NCBI GenBank assembly: GCA_037142875.1
Contig: JBAWZV010000003.1
Span: 62,001-126,000, forward strand
Direction: 5' to 3'
From: PALSA-600 sp037142875
Lineage (GTDB): Bacteria > Actinomycetota > Thermoleophilia > Gaiellales > Gaiellaceae
Length of the DNA stretch: 64,000 nucleotides
Shown: in pieces, positions 51,481 to 59,757 of the stretch
Position numbering within the stretch: position 1 is the first letter of the stretch
Layout of the letters: each line of letters begins with the position of its first letter
Made by a program: the position numbers and the translations under genes
Notes under the pieces: generated by a model
Database searches by the model: none
The model's input: only the letters and a program-made list of their open reading frames with translations
What the model was told of the DNA's origin: nothing

Positions 51481-52572
51481 CTAGCTCCCTGCGACCTTCG
51501 GGCCCCACTCCGAGGCGACGAGGTTCTTCGCGGTCGTCTGCTGCGCGTCGGTTGCGAACTTGACGTTCGTGTAGGACGTCGCAGGCGGCAGCGCAGCGAG
51601 GAGCGCCTTCGGGATCACTCCGCGAGCCGAGAGATCGGCGAAGCGAGCGGGATGCGTTCCCCCCTTGAGGAAGAGCAGCTGACCCTGGTCGGAGTAGAGG
51701 AACTCCTCCCACAGCTTTGCGGCGTCCGTGTTCGGGGCCGTCGCGTTGATCGCCTGCGCGTAGAAGGCGCCATAGCGCCCGGTGGCGGGAATGACAACCT
51801 GCCACGTGATGCCGTTCTTCGCGACCTCCTTCTTGTACGACAGCTGCAGGTAGTCCCAGTCGATCGTGATCGGAGTCTGGCCCGACGCGATCGTCGCCGG
51901 CGTGGCGTCGACGGGGAGCAGATTCCCGGACTGCTTCAGCTGCTGGAAGAAGGTGATGCCCGGTTCGACATTCGAGACGGAGCCACCGTTGCCGAGCGCA
52001 GCCGAGAAGACTCCTGCGAGGGCCGAACCGGAGGTGCGGGGATCGCCGTTGAGGGCGATCATGTTCTTGTACTCGGGCTTCAGCAGGTCGGCCCACGTCT
52101 TGGGAACGTCCTTGACGACCTTCGTGTTGACACCGAAGGAGACAACACCCCAGTAGTCACCGACCCAGCGGCCCTGCGGGTCCTTCATCGAGGCCGGAAT
52201 CGTCGACCAGGTGCTGACCTTGTACGGAGCGAAGAGGCCCTGCTGGGCGCCCTGGATGGCAAAGGCCGGGCCATCGTCGACGACGTCGGGAGCGCGCCCC
52301 TGACCCTTCAGCGAGACGACGGCCTGGTTCTCCTCGGCGGAGCTGCCGTCGGGGTTCGCGTTCGTGATCTTGATCCCGAACTTGCTCTGGAACGTGGACA
52401 TGATCTCGCCGTAGTTCGCCCAATCGGGCGGCAGGGCGATCGTGTTCAGCTTCCCTTCCTTCTTGGCGGCGGTGATCAACGCGGGGTTGATCGAGGAGCC
52501 CGACGCGGCCAGTGCCACGGCCGAGATCGCGGCGACCGAAGCTCCGGCAGTGAGGACGACGACCTTCTTCAA
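51481..52572 (-). CDS. ABC importer substrate-binding protein, PotD/PhnS-like
   Basis: 363 aa. A signal peptide (MKKVVVLTAGASVAAISAVALA) without a lipobox cysteine is followed by a type-2 periplasmic binding fold: EGKLNTIALPPDWANYGEIM, QAVVSLKGQGRAPDVVDDGPAF, WADLLKPEYKNMIALNGDPRTSGSAL. Relatives bind spermidine, putrescine, iron or 2-aminoethylphosphonate. With a divergent PHP phosphoesterase and surrounding phosphate genes, a phosphorus-containing ligand is plausible but not shown. Confidence 0.88.
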   Translation of the reverse strand: MKKVVVLTAGASVAAISAVALAASGSSINPALITAAKKEGKLNTIALPPDWANYGEIMSTFQSKFGIKITNANPDGSSAEENQAVVSLKGQGRAPDVVDDGPAFAIQGAQQGLFAPYKVSTWSTIPASMKDPQGRWVGDYWGVVSFGVNTKVVKDVPKTWADLLKPEYKNMIALNGDPRTSGSALAGVFSAALGNGGSVSNVEPGITFFQQLKQSGNLLPVDATPATIASGQTPITIDWDYLQLSYKKEVAKNGITWQVVIPATGRYGAFYAQAINATAPNTDAAKLWEEFLYSDQGQLLFLKGGTHPARFADLSARGVIPKALLAALPPATSYTNVKFATDAQQTTAKNLVASEWGPKVAGS

Positions 52573-52714
52573 GACCTCTCCTTTGTCCGATGAGACTGAC
52601 GACGGAAGAGTCGGCTCCGGGATGACCGCCGTGGGTTGAGCTTCGGGATCCCTCTGGTTACGAGGTGTCGAACGGGTGCCCGATCAGGCCGGCGCCGAGG
52701 TATTGCTTCACCCC

Positions 52715-53641
52715 ATGACCACGATCACGCCTTTCCCCCACGACGGACGTTGGGTTCGCTGCGCGCTGCACGCCCACACGACGAACTCCGATGGAGAGCT
52801 ATCGCCAGAGCACCTGGTCCGCCACTACGAGCGTGCTGGATACGACGTCCTCTGCATCACCGACCACTGGGTTCGCACCGTGACACCGAGCACGGAGCAC
52901 CTGCTCGTCCTTCCGGGTATCGAGCTGAACGCCACCCTCAACGGGACGGGCAACGACGCCCACGTTCTCGCACTCGGTGTCGCGAGCGACCCCGTCGAGC
53001 CAGGGCGTGGGTTCCCGAACCTCGCCGACACGGTCCGCTGGATCACTGACAACGGCGGGCTGCCCTTCCTCGCCCACCCCTACTGGAGCGGTCTGCGCAG
53101 CGACGAGTTCTGGGGCTGCGAAGGACTGCTCGGAGTCGAGGTCTTCAACGCGGGATGCGAGCTCGAGATCGGACGCGGGCTCTCAGCCGTTCAGTGGGAC
53201 GAGGCCCTCGAGCGGGGCGAACGGCTCTTCGGCCTCGCGACGGACGACTCACACCTTCCCGGATACGACAGCGGCCACGCGTCGGTGTGGGCCCGGGTCA
53301 CCGACTCCGGCCCGGACGCGGTACTTGAGGCACTGCGTACCGGAGCCTTCTACAGCTCAACAGGGCCGCGGATCGAATCGATCACGCTCACAGACACGCG
53401 CGTCGAGGTGAGATCGTCGGCCGCGACATCAGTTCGGCTCGTCAGCACTCGCTTCTTCGGCTCCTGCGTTACCGCCGGCCGGATGGGCTACCGCTCGAAC
53501 GCGCGGATCATCGAGGAGACCTCGTCGGGCGAGATCCTGACCTCGTCGCTCGAGCGGCTGCCATCGATGGCGTATGGACGCATCGAGGTCTTCGACCGGC
53601 ATGGCGGGCGGGCGTGGACGAATCCTCTGTGGGGGCAGTGA
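52715..53641 (+). CDS. Stand-alone PHP-domain phosphoesterase
   Basis: 308 aa from the ATG at 52715. The metal ligands are visible: H19 and H21 in CALHAHTTNSDGELS, D50-H51 in CITDHW, E70 in LPGIELNA, H83 in NDAHVLALG, a later His in FLAHPYW, and D-D-x-H in LATDDSHLPG. Family members hydrolyse phosphoesters such as histidinol phosphate, 3',5'-nucleoside bisphosphate or cyclic phosphates. It is divergent from the PotD/PhnS-like importer by 142 nt. Confidence 0.88.
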   Translation: MTTITPFPHDGRWVRCALHAHTTNSDGELSPEHLVRHYERAGYDVLCITDHWVRTVTPSTEHLLVLPGIELNATLNGTGNDAHVLALGVASDPVEPGRGFPNLADTVRWITDNGGLPFLAHPYWSGLRSDEFWGCEGLLGVEVFNAGCELEIGRGLSAVQWDEALERGERLFGLATDDSHLPGYDSGHASVWARVTDSGPDAVLEALRTGAFYSSTGPRIESITLTDTRVEVRSSAATSVRLVSTRFFGSCVTAGRMGYRSNARIIEETSSGEILTSSLERLPSMAYGRIEVFDRHGGRAWTNPLWGQ

Positions 53642-53654
53642 GCGGCAGCGGCCG

Positions 53655-54497
53655 CTACCAGACCTTCGCCGCCGCGCGATCGACCCGACTCCAGGTTGCC
53701 GCAAGGCGCTTCCGTGCCTTGCGGCGCCTGGTCCGCTCGGCCTCGACGATGCGGCCCGCTGCGACCTGCATCTCGCCCGTCGCCAGCTCGCGAATCCGTA
53801 TCTCTGCGACGTGGGCGTCCTGGTGAACGCCGATCAGATCCTGGAGGCCCTTGATCGCCTTCGCAAGACGAGCGAGCGGGCGCCCGAGCTCAAGCGCGCC
53901 CAGCTCGGCTGCGTACCGAGCGTGCTTCGCCTTGATTCGGACGGCGTGCAACTGCTCGTCGGGCGGCGATGGGCCAAGCGCCTCGTAGGCTGAGCGCAGG
54001 CGAGCCATCTCCTTCTCGGCGATCCGGCCGAGGACGGCCCCGGCGTCCTCGTCGATCAACGTCAGCCCGAGCAGATCGACGCGGAAGTGCACGATCAGGT
54101 TGCGGTAGCGAGCGCTGCTCACTGCGTCAACGAGCGCGACTCGCAACCGCTCGCGCTCTGCCTCGAGCGCGGCGATGATCGCCTCGGCACCCTCGCTGTC
54201 GTCGTCGAGGTCACCCGCAAGGTCGCGCACATGCTCGATCAGCACGTCGTGGTCGCGAACAGGCCCACTTACGTCGCCAAGCCAGCGCAGCTCGCCATCG
54301 AGACCGGCGAGACGCCCCCCGAGCAGGCGACGTGAGGCGCGAAGCAGAGACCGGCAGCGCCGGACGGCAACGCGGAATCGGTGGAGATCCTCCGGGTCAT
54401 CCCCACTCCGGACGCCCGCCTCGACCGCAACCATCTCGTCGAGCTGTTGCTGGAGCATCGCCCGGATCGACTCAGCGGCTGCGGACGTCTCGATCAC
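53655..54497 (-). CDS. CHAD-domain protein, likely polyphosphate-binding
   Basis: 280 aa, entirely helical. The N-terminal repeat has the basic/His pattern DLHRFRVAVRRCRSLLRASRRLL, the second repeat LHAVRIKAKHARYAAELGA. CHAD domains bind polyphosphate through these residues and are found on polyphosphate granules. No CYTH triphosphatase domain is attached. The GTG start at 54497 has a TACGAT box 7 nt upstream. Confidence 0.9.
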   Translation of the reverse strand: MIETSAAAESIRAMLQQQLDEMVAVEAGVRSGDDPEDLHRFRVAVRRCRSLLRASRRLLGGRLAGLDGELRWLGDVSGPVRDHDVLIEHVRDLAGDLDDDSEGAEAIIAALEAERERLRVALVDAVSSARYRNLIVHFRVDLLGLTLIDEDAGAVLGRIAEKEMARLRSAYEALGPSPPDEQLHAVRIKAKHARYAAELGALELGRPLARLAKAIKGLQDLIGVHQDAHVAEIRIRELATGEMQVAAGRIVEAERTRRRKARKRLAATWSRVDRAAAKVW

Positions 54498-54504
54498 TCC
54501 TCGA

Positions 54505-54510
54505 ATCGTA
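54505..54510 (-). promoter_or_regulatory. Putative -10 element of the CHAD gene
   Basis: TACGAT on the minus strand, 7 nt before the GTG at 54497; GAGGA touches the start codon and is too close to act as a normal ribosome-binding site. A leaderless message is predicted. Confidence 0.45.
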
Positions 54511-54513
54511 GTT

Positions 54514-54549
54514 CGTGGGGGCCCGGTTCCCCAGAGCCGGGCCCCCACG
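54514..54549 (-). terminator. Strong hairpin after the secreted phosphoesterase gene
   Basis: 13-bp perfect arms CGTGGGGGCCCGG and CCGGGCCCCCACG with a 10-nt loop, 14 nt after the stop at 54563. No T run follows on the minus strand. It probably terminates or protects the phosphoesterase message before the CHAD gene. Confidence 0.65.
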
Positions 54550-54562
54550 ACTGAAGCTGGGG

Positions 54563-56287
54563 TCAGACCCCGGCCGGCTGCTTCGCGTCGAACACGGTTG
54601 CGAGTGACGCCTCGCTGCCGTCACGCGGGGTCAACGGTGCGAGCTTCCAGCGGCGCTCGATCGTCGTCAGGACTCCGAGCGTGTCGTGCTCGACGTGATC
54701 GACGACGAAGTCGCTCTTGAGCGCCGGGCTGACGACGAGGGCCGGGATCCGCGTTCCGGGGCCCCAGATGTCGTGCGGGCCGGGAACGCCGCCCTTCGTT
54801 CCGGGAGGCGCCACGTGATCCCACTGGCCGCCGAACTCGTCGTACGTGACGACGACCATCGTGTCCTTCGCGCACGCGCTGCCCTCGATCGCCTTGAGCG
54901 TCGACACGAGCGCGCTCGAGCCGTTGCTCTCCGACGCGTAGCCGGGGTGCTCGTTCTCCTCACCGATCGGCTTCACGAAGCTGACCGACTTCAGGTTGCA
55001 CTGCTTCCGCGAGGTCTTGACTGCGTACGTGAACGACGCCTGGTCCTTCAGGTGATCCTTGCGGGCCTGCGTCCCCGGGGCGAAGTTCGCGTAGTAGTTG
55101 AACGCCTGATGATGGAACTGGAAGTCGGCGTCCGGGCAGTTCGGATAGACCGCCGTCGAGAGGTGGCCGGGATCCGAGCACGTCGTGCCTGAGCCGTTCG
55201 TCCAGCCCGGCGCTCCGACGTCGCCGTTCGCGTTCGACCAGCCACCCGAGTACCACGCCCAGTCGACGCCCGCGGCAGAGAGCCGGTCGCCGATCGTTGC
55301 GTTCGTGAGCGGCGGGATCCGCCGCGTGACCGCCGTTCCGGGCGAGTAGGGCTGGTAGAACGGCTGCGTGGTGTTGACCGCGTAGTCACCGCAGACGGTG
55401 CCGGTGAGCGTCGGGCTGCGACCGGGGCCGGGGTTGCAGGACGCAGTGAGCTGCTGGTCCTTCACGTTCCCGCCGAGCGGCGAGGCGTAGAGCGGGTAGT
55501 TGTTCGGCATCCCGTTGCCGTCGACGACCGAGTGAAGGTCGTCGACGCCGCCGTCGTTGATCGCACCGACCCACGTCGGGGCCGTGCCGGCGACGAGGAG
55601 CTGGTGGTTGAGGAACGACCCGCCGAACGCGCCCTGGAAGAAGTTGTCGAGGATCGCGTACTTCGGGTGCCCGGTCTCGTGCAGGTACTCGTAGATCGGA
55701 AGCTGGGTGGTGTCGTACGTGCCCATCGCGAGCCCGGTGGCGTCGCTGCCCTGGACGTAGCGATCCATCTTGCCGTTGTCGATCTGGAACTGCTCCTGGT
55801 AGTAGCGGTGCACGATGTCGCGGGTGCAGCCACCGGGTGCGCCCGAGCCGTTCAGAAGGCCGTTCGTCGCGAACACGCCCGGGTTCGGGCAGGTCGCCGC
55901 AGCAGCGCCGAGGAACGAGTCGATTGAGAAGTGGGTGTTCGTGAAGTGGCTCGTGAACGACGTCGCGGTCGTCGTATCCGTGCAGGTGGTGGCAAGCGGC
56001 GACGGTGCCGTGAGGTTCACGTCCTGCTGCATCAGGCACGAGAACGGCTTGCCGTTCTGGTTGACCTGCGCGGATGCGTTCGCCGCGTTTCCGAGGCCGT
56101 TCACGCCTTCCCAGCCGCCGTAGAGGTTGTCGAAGCTGTGGTTCTCCTCGTAGATCACGACGATGTGATTGACCTTGGCCAGCGCCTCAAGGCCGGGATC
56201 AGGCTTCTTCGCGATCCCGGCGGCCGCCACAACAAGGGCGACAGCGCTGGCAGCAAGGACGGCGAACAGGAACGTGCGACGCAACAT
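54563..56287 (-). CDS. Secreted phospholipase C/acid phosphatase (phosphoesterase family PF04185)
   Basis: 574 aa. The signal peptide is MLRRTFLFAVLAASAVALVVAAAGIA; there is no lipobox. The family core is clear: IVVIYEENHSFDNLYG near the mature N-terminus, then VVVTYDEFGGQWDHVAPPG, and VDHVEHDTLGVLTTIERRW near the end. The substrate may be phospholipid headgroups or phosphomonoesters; the acid-phosphatase branch (AcpA-like) and phospholipase C branch cannot be separated by eye. GGAGG lies 4 nt before the ATG at 56287. PHO-box-like repeats lie upstream, so it is probably made under phosphate starvation. Confidence 0.9.
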   Translation of the reverse strand: MLRRTFLFAVLAASAVALVVAAAGIAKKPDPGLEALAKVNHIVVIYEENHSFDNLYGGWEGVNGLGNAANASAQVNQNGKPFSCLMQQDVNLTAPSPLATTCTDTTTATSFTSHFTNTHFSIDSFLGAAAATCPNPGVFATNGLLNGSGAPGGCTRDIVHRYYQEQFQIDNGKMDRYVQGSDATGLAMGTYDTTQLPIYEYLHETGHPKYAILDNFFQGAFGGSFLNHQLLVAGTAPTWVGAINDGGVDDLHSVVDGNGMPNNYPLYASPLGGNVKDQQLTASCNPGPGRSPTLTGTVCGDYAVNTTQPFYQPYSPGTAVTRRIPPLTNATIGDRLSAAGVDWAWYSGGWSNANGDVGAPGWTNGSGTTCSDPGHLSTAVYPNCPDADFQFHHQAFNYYANFAPGTQARKDHLKDQASFTYAVKTSRKQCNLKSVSFVKPIGEENEHPGYASESNGSSALVSTLKAIEGSACAKDTMVVVTYDEFGGQWDHVAPPGTKGGVPGPHDIWGPGTRIPALVVSPALKSDFVVDHVEHDTLGVLTTIERRWKLAPLTPRDGSEASLATVFDAKQPAGV

Positions 56288-56342
56288 CGGACCTCCGTTG
56301 ATCGTTTCCGTTGGAGCCGTCACCCTTCCACCCACGGAGCGG

Positions 56343-56386
56343 CGCGTGGGTCACGTCTCGGTGACGTTCCGATAACGATCTGGTGA
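56343..56386 (-). promoter_or_regulatory. PHO-box-like repeats upstream of the secreted phosphoesterase
   Basis: On the minus strand four consecutive 11-mers: GTCACCAGATC, GTTATCGGAAC, GTCACCGAGAC, GTGACCCACGC. They share G-T-n-A-y-C at the same phase and lie 56-99 nt before the start codon. This is the cleanest such array in the window. A further pair, GTCACGACTCT and GTCACGTCTGA, lies upstream but out of phase. Confidence 0.65.
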
Positions 56387-56491
56387 CGAGAGGCGGGCGA
56401 CGCGGTCAGACGTGACAGAGTCGTGACGCTCGGGGAACGTCCTGGGGTCAAGCCCTATCGGTGCGCCGCGATCGCCCCGATGATGCCCGCG

Positions 56492-57337
56492 ATGAGCACG
56501 TTCGCAGTGGTAGCGCATGCACAGACCCCGACCAACACCAGGCTCGGGGCCGTACTCAGGCCTGCGCAAGCGGTGTCCCGTCTCCGTTCCGGCGACATCG
56601 CACTCGGCCGCCTGGATGTCCTGCCCTCCCTTGACGGGATCGAGCCCGGCCTCTGGGCGCTCGATCTCCTTGCTCAGCGAGGTGTCATCGTCCTGAATAC
56701 ACGTTCGAGTCTCACCATCGCGCACGACAAGCTCGCGACCGCCGGCGCACTCGGGCGCGCCGGACTGCCGCACCCCCGCACCACCCACGTCGCCCCCTGG
56801 CGGCCGGAGCCGGAGATTGAGCCGCCGTTCGTGCTCAAGCCCCGTTTCGGCAGCTGGGGGCGCGACGTGATCCGCTGCGACTCGTGGGACGACTACGAGC
56901 GTGCCCGCGCGATCACGCGAACCCGTGTGTGGTTCAACGCGGCCGGTGCCGTCGCACAGGAGCTCGTGCCGCCCATGGGCTTCGACCTCCGGCTCGTCGT
57001 CGCGTCGGGCCGCATCGTGGGTGCAATCCACCGGTACGCCGCGGCGGGTGAGTGGCGAACGAACGTCGCTTTCGGCGGTCGCCGCGTGCCAACCGTGCCC
57101 TCGGCGCGCGCCGCCGAGCTGGCCATACAGGCCGCAGCAGCGGTCGGTGGCGACCTCGTCGGTGTCGACCTGCTCCCCCACGGCGACGACTGGGTCGTCC
57201 TCGAGGTGAACGGCGCCGTCGACTTCACGGGTGCCTACTCGTTCGATGACGAGGTCTTCGCCGCCGTCCGAGCCGCACTCGTGCCGAACCCGGTGAGCGT
57301 CGGCGCTCCGGGTTCGCCCGTCTACTCGTACGCGTAG
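56492..57337 (+). CDS. ATP-grasp ligase, RimK-like
   Basis: 281 aa from the ATG at 56492. The ATP-grasp core is visible: HDKLATAGALGRAGLPHPRTTHV, FVLKPRFGSWGRDVIRCDSWDDY, FDLRLVVASGRIVGAIHRYAAAGEWRTNVAFGG, and the metal-binding VVLEVNGAVDFTGAYSF. RimK-like enzymes add glutamate or lysine-precursor groups to proteins, tetrahydro-cofactors or amino-group carriers; which one is unclear. It is convergent with the hydroxyacyl-CoA dehydrogenase gene, overlapping by 16 nt. Confidence 0.85.
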   Translation: MSTFAVVAHAQTPTNTRLGAVLRPAQAVSRLRSGDIALGRLDVLPSLDGIEPGLWALDLLAQRGVIVLNTRSSLTIAHDKLATAGALGRAGLPHPRTTHVAPWRPEPEIEPPFVLKPRFGSWGRDVIRCDSWDDYERARAITRTRVWFNAAGAVAQELVPPMGFDLRLVVASGRIVGAIHRYAAAGEWRTNVAFGGRRVPTVPSARAAELAIQAAAAVGGDLVGVDLLPHGDDWVVLEVNGAVDFTGAYSFDDEVFAAVRAALVPNPVSVGAPGSPVYSYA

Positions 57338-58161
57338 AAGCCCCGACCGCTCTTGCGGCCGAGGCGGCCCGCAGCGACGTGCTCGCACAGGAGCGGCGCC
57401 GGGGCAAACCGTGCCTCACCGAGTCCCCGCTCGAGCACCTCCATGATCGCGACACAGGTGTCGAGACCGATCAGATCGGCGAGGGCAAGCGGCCCGAGCG
57501 GGTGGGCAAAGCCGAGACGCGCCACGGTGTCGATCCCCTCGGCACTCGCAACCCCGTCGGAGAGTGCTCGCACCGCCTCGTTGATGAACGGCATCAGGAT
57601 CCGGTTCGCGACGAACCCGGCGACGTCACGCGCCTCGACCGGCTCCTTCCCGAGGTCGCGAGCGAGCGCGACGACCGCAGCAGCCGTCGCCTCCGAGGTC
57701 GACGGTCCACGGATCACCTCGACGAGCGCAAGCAGCGGGACAGGGTTGAAGAAGTGCAGCCCGATCACGTCGCCCGGCCGCCCGGTCGCAGCGGCGAGAG
57801 TCGCGATCGGGATCGAGCTCGTGTTCGACGCGAGCACGGCACCTGCCGGAAGCACCGCATCGGCACGCCGAAACACCTCGGCCTTCGCCTGCTCGTCCTC
57901 CACGACAGCCTCGATCAGCAGATCGGCCGGCACGAGATCCTCGACGACGGCGATCCGTGCCAGGGTCGGCGCGGGGTCGGCTCCGCCCTTCTCGGCCAGC
58001 TTGCCGAGGCTGCGCTCGATCGCGGCCAGCGCGCGGTCGGTCGCGCCCGGGTACGGGTCGTGGAGCGAGACATCCCTGCCCGAAGCGGCGACGACCTGCG
58101 CGATCCCGGCACCCATCTGGCCGGCCCCGACGACGAGGACGTGAGCGAACGCCTGTGTCAA
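57322..58161 (-). CDS. 3-hydroxyacyl-CoA (3-hydroxybutyryl-CoA) dehydrogenase
   Basis: 279 aa. The NAD-binding fold starts VLVVGAGQMGAGIAQVVAASG; SNTSSIPIATLAA and GLHFFNPVPLLALVEVIRG hold the catalytic Ser/His/Asn region, and the C-terminal domain ends RLGRKSGRGFYAYE. It oxidises 3-hydroxyacyl-CoA, or runs in reverse to make hydroxybutyryl-CoA. Together with the thiolase upstream it forms a beta-oxidation or butyrate-type pair. Confidence 0.95.
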   Translation of the reverse strand: MTQAFAHVLVVGAGQMGAGIAQVVAASGRDVSLHDPYPGATDRALAAIERSLGKLAEKGGADPAPTLARIAVVEDLVPADLLIEAVVEDEQAKAEVFRRADAVLPAGAVLASNTSSIPIATLAAATGRPGDVIGLHFFNPVPLLALVEVIRGPSTSEATAAAVVALARDLGKEPVEARDVAGFVANRILMPFINEAVRALSDGVASAEGIDTVARLGFAHPLGPLALADLIGLDTCVAIMEVLERGLGEARFAPAPLLCEHVAAGRLGRKSGRGFYAYE

Positions 58162-58547
58162 CGCTCGGTTCCCTCGCCCGCGATGCTTCGGACGAGGTCG
58201 CGGTCGTACGCGTAGGTCAGCAGCCCCGCCGCGGCGGCGAACTCGACGAACCTGACCTCGTCGACCTCGTTCTGGGCAAACGGCTCACCGTCGCTCGACA
58301 TCCGGAAGTAGCGCACCTCCTTCTCACGCCCGCGGCCGTCGACGTAGAACGTTCGGCCGACCTCCTCGCCGATCGTGCAGGCAAGGCCCGTCTCCTCCTC
58401 GACCTCGCGGAGCGCTCCCTCCTCCCACGACTCGCCGTCGTCGAGCTTCCCCTTCGGGAGCGTCCAGTCGTCGTAGTGGGGGCGATGGACAACCAGCACG
58501 CACCCGTCGCGCACGACGATCCCACCGGCTGCGGCGACCTCGGCCAT
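58158..58547 (-). CDS. NUDIX hydrolase
   Basis: 129 aa. The NUDIX box runs from Gly33 to Leu55, with G-K-L-D-D-G-E and REVEEETGL visible, preceded by HRPHYDDWTLPKGK. Substrates could be 8-oxo-nucleotides, diadenosine polyphosphates or CoA derivatives. The ATG at 58547 overlaps the thiolase stop and its own stop overlaps the dehydrogenase start, so all three are coupled. The frame upstream to 59168 is a shadow of the thiolase gene. Confidence 0.93.
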   Translation of the reverse strand: MAEVAAAGGIVVRDGCVLVVHRPHYDDWTLPKGKLDDGESWEEGALREVEEETGLACTIGEEVGRTFYVDGRGREKEVRYFRMSSDGEPFAQNEVDEVRFVEFAAAAGLLTYAYDRDLVRSIAGEGTER

Positions 58548-59698
58548 CAGACCTCGATCAGAAGCGCGTCGCCCTGGCCACCGCCGGAACAGATCGCGGC
58601 GAGCCCGAGTCCGCCACCGCTGCGCTGCAGCTCGTGAACGAGCGTCGCAACGATCCGTCCGCCCGAGGCTCCGATCGGATGGCCGAGTGCAACCGCACCA
58701 CCGTTGACGTTCACCCGCTCCTCGTCGGCCCCGAGAAGCTCGACGGAGTGGTGTGCGACCGACGAGAACGCCTCGTTGATCTCGATCCGGGCGATGTCGC
58801 CGACCTTCTTGCCTGCGCGGCCAAGCGCAACTGCTGCAGCCTTCGCGGGCGCACTCGCCAGGTGGGCGAAGTCGTCGGCGATAGCCCCCTGCGCGACGAT
58901 GGTCGCAAGCGGCGTGATCCCTCGGCGTCGCGCCCACGAGGCGCTGGCGACGATCACACAGGCCGCGCCGTCGTTCACACCAGGGGCATTCCCAGCCGTC
59001 GTGGTGCCCGCCAGGTCGAAGACCGGCTTGAGCGCCGCCAGCTTCTCGAGCGAGGTGTCTCGACGTGGACTCTCGTCGGCATCGATCTCGTCGACCGGGG
59101 CGATCTCGTCGCGCAACAGGCCTGCGTCGATCGCGGCGACAGCACGCTCGTGGGAGCGAAACGCCCACGCATCCTGCGCCTCGCGGGTGATGCCGAGCTC
59201 GCGGGAGACGTGCGAGGCCTGCTCGACCATGTGGCGGCCGTCGAACGTCGAGGCGAGCCCGTCGTGGGCCATCAGGTCGATCAGCGTCCCGTCGCCGAGT
59301 CGATAACCGAAGCGCGCGCGTGAGAGCGCGTACGGGACATTCGACATCGACTCCATCCCGCCGGTCACGATCAGATCGGCGTCACCTGCCCGGATCATGG
59401 AGTCGGCGATCTCGATCGCCCGGATCGACGACGCGCAGACCTTGTTGATCGTGTCTGCTGGAACCTCCTTCGGCAGGCCCCCCGCGATGGCCGCCTGCCG
59501 TGCCGGCGCCTGGCCGACCCCGGCCTGGAGCACCTGCCCCATGATCACGTACTCCGGTTCCGATGGGTCGATTTCGCTGCGCTCGAGCGCCGCCCGGATC
59601 GCCACCGCACCGAGCGTCGTCGCTGGGTAGCCGGCAAGGCTGCCTCCGAACCGCCCGAACGGCGTGCGAAGCGCCGCAACGATCACACTCCGTTCCAC
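58547..59698 (-). CDS. Acetyl-CoA acetyltransferase (thiolase)
   Basis: 383 aa from the GTG at 59698. The acylated Cys is in INKVCASSIRAIEIAD, the second motif is NVNGGAVALGHPIGASGGR with the catalytic His, and the third Cys is in LAAICSGGGQGDALLIEV. It condenses two acetyl-CoA or thiolyses 3-ketoacyl-CoA. Start chosen by homology (ERSVIVAALRTPFGRF); the frame upstream runs through the trp leader region and is not used. Confidence 0.94.
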   Translation of the reverse strand: MERSVIVAALRTPFGRFGGSLAGYPATTLGAVAIRAALERSEIDPSEPEYVIMGQVLQAGVGQAPARQAAIAGGLPKEVPADTINKVCASSIRAIEIADSMIRAGDADLIVTGGMESMSNVPYALSRARFGYRLGDGTLIDLMAHDGLASTFDGRHMVEQASHVSRELGITREAQDAWAFRSHERAVAAIDAGLLRDEIAPVDEIDADESPRRDTSLEKLAALKPVFDLAGTTTAGNAPGVNDGAACVIVASASWARRRGITPLATIVAQGAIADDFAHLASAPAKAAAVALGRAGKKVGDIARIEINEAFSSVAHHSVELLGADEERVNVNGGAVALGHPIGASGGRIVATLVHELQRSGGGLGLAAICSGGGQGDALLIEV

Positions 59699-59720
59699 AC
59701 CACGAGCATACGGCACCTCC

Positions 59721-59749
59721 TTGCGGTTTCCGGGTCGGGTCTTTAGTCT
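59721..59749 (+). promoter_or_regulatory. Candidate promoter of the trp operon
   Basis: TTGCGG (59721-59726) and TAGTCT (59744-59749) with a 17-bp spacer. The -10 hexamer ends 8 nt before the leader-peptide ATG at 59758, so transcription should start at or next to that codon. Confidence 0.45.
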
Positions 59750-59757
59750 GAGTGGCG

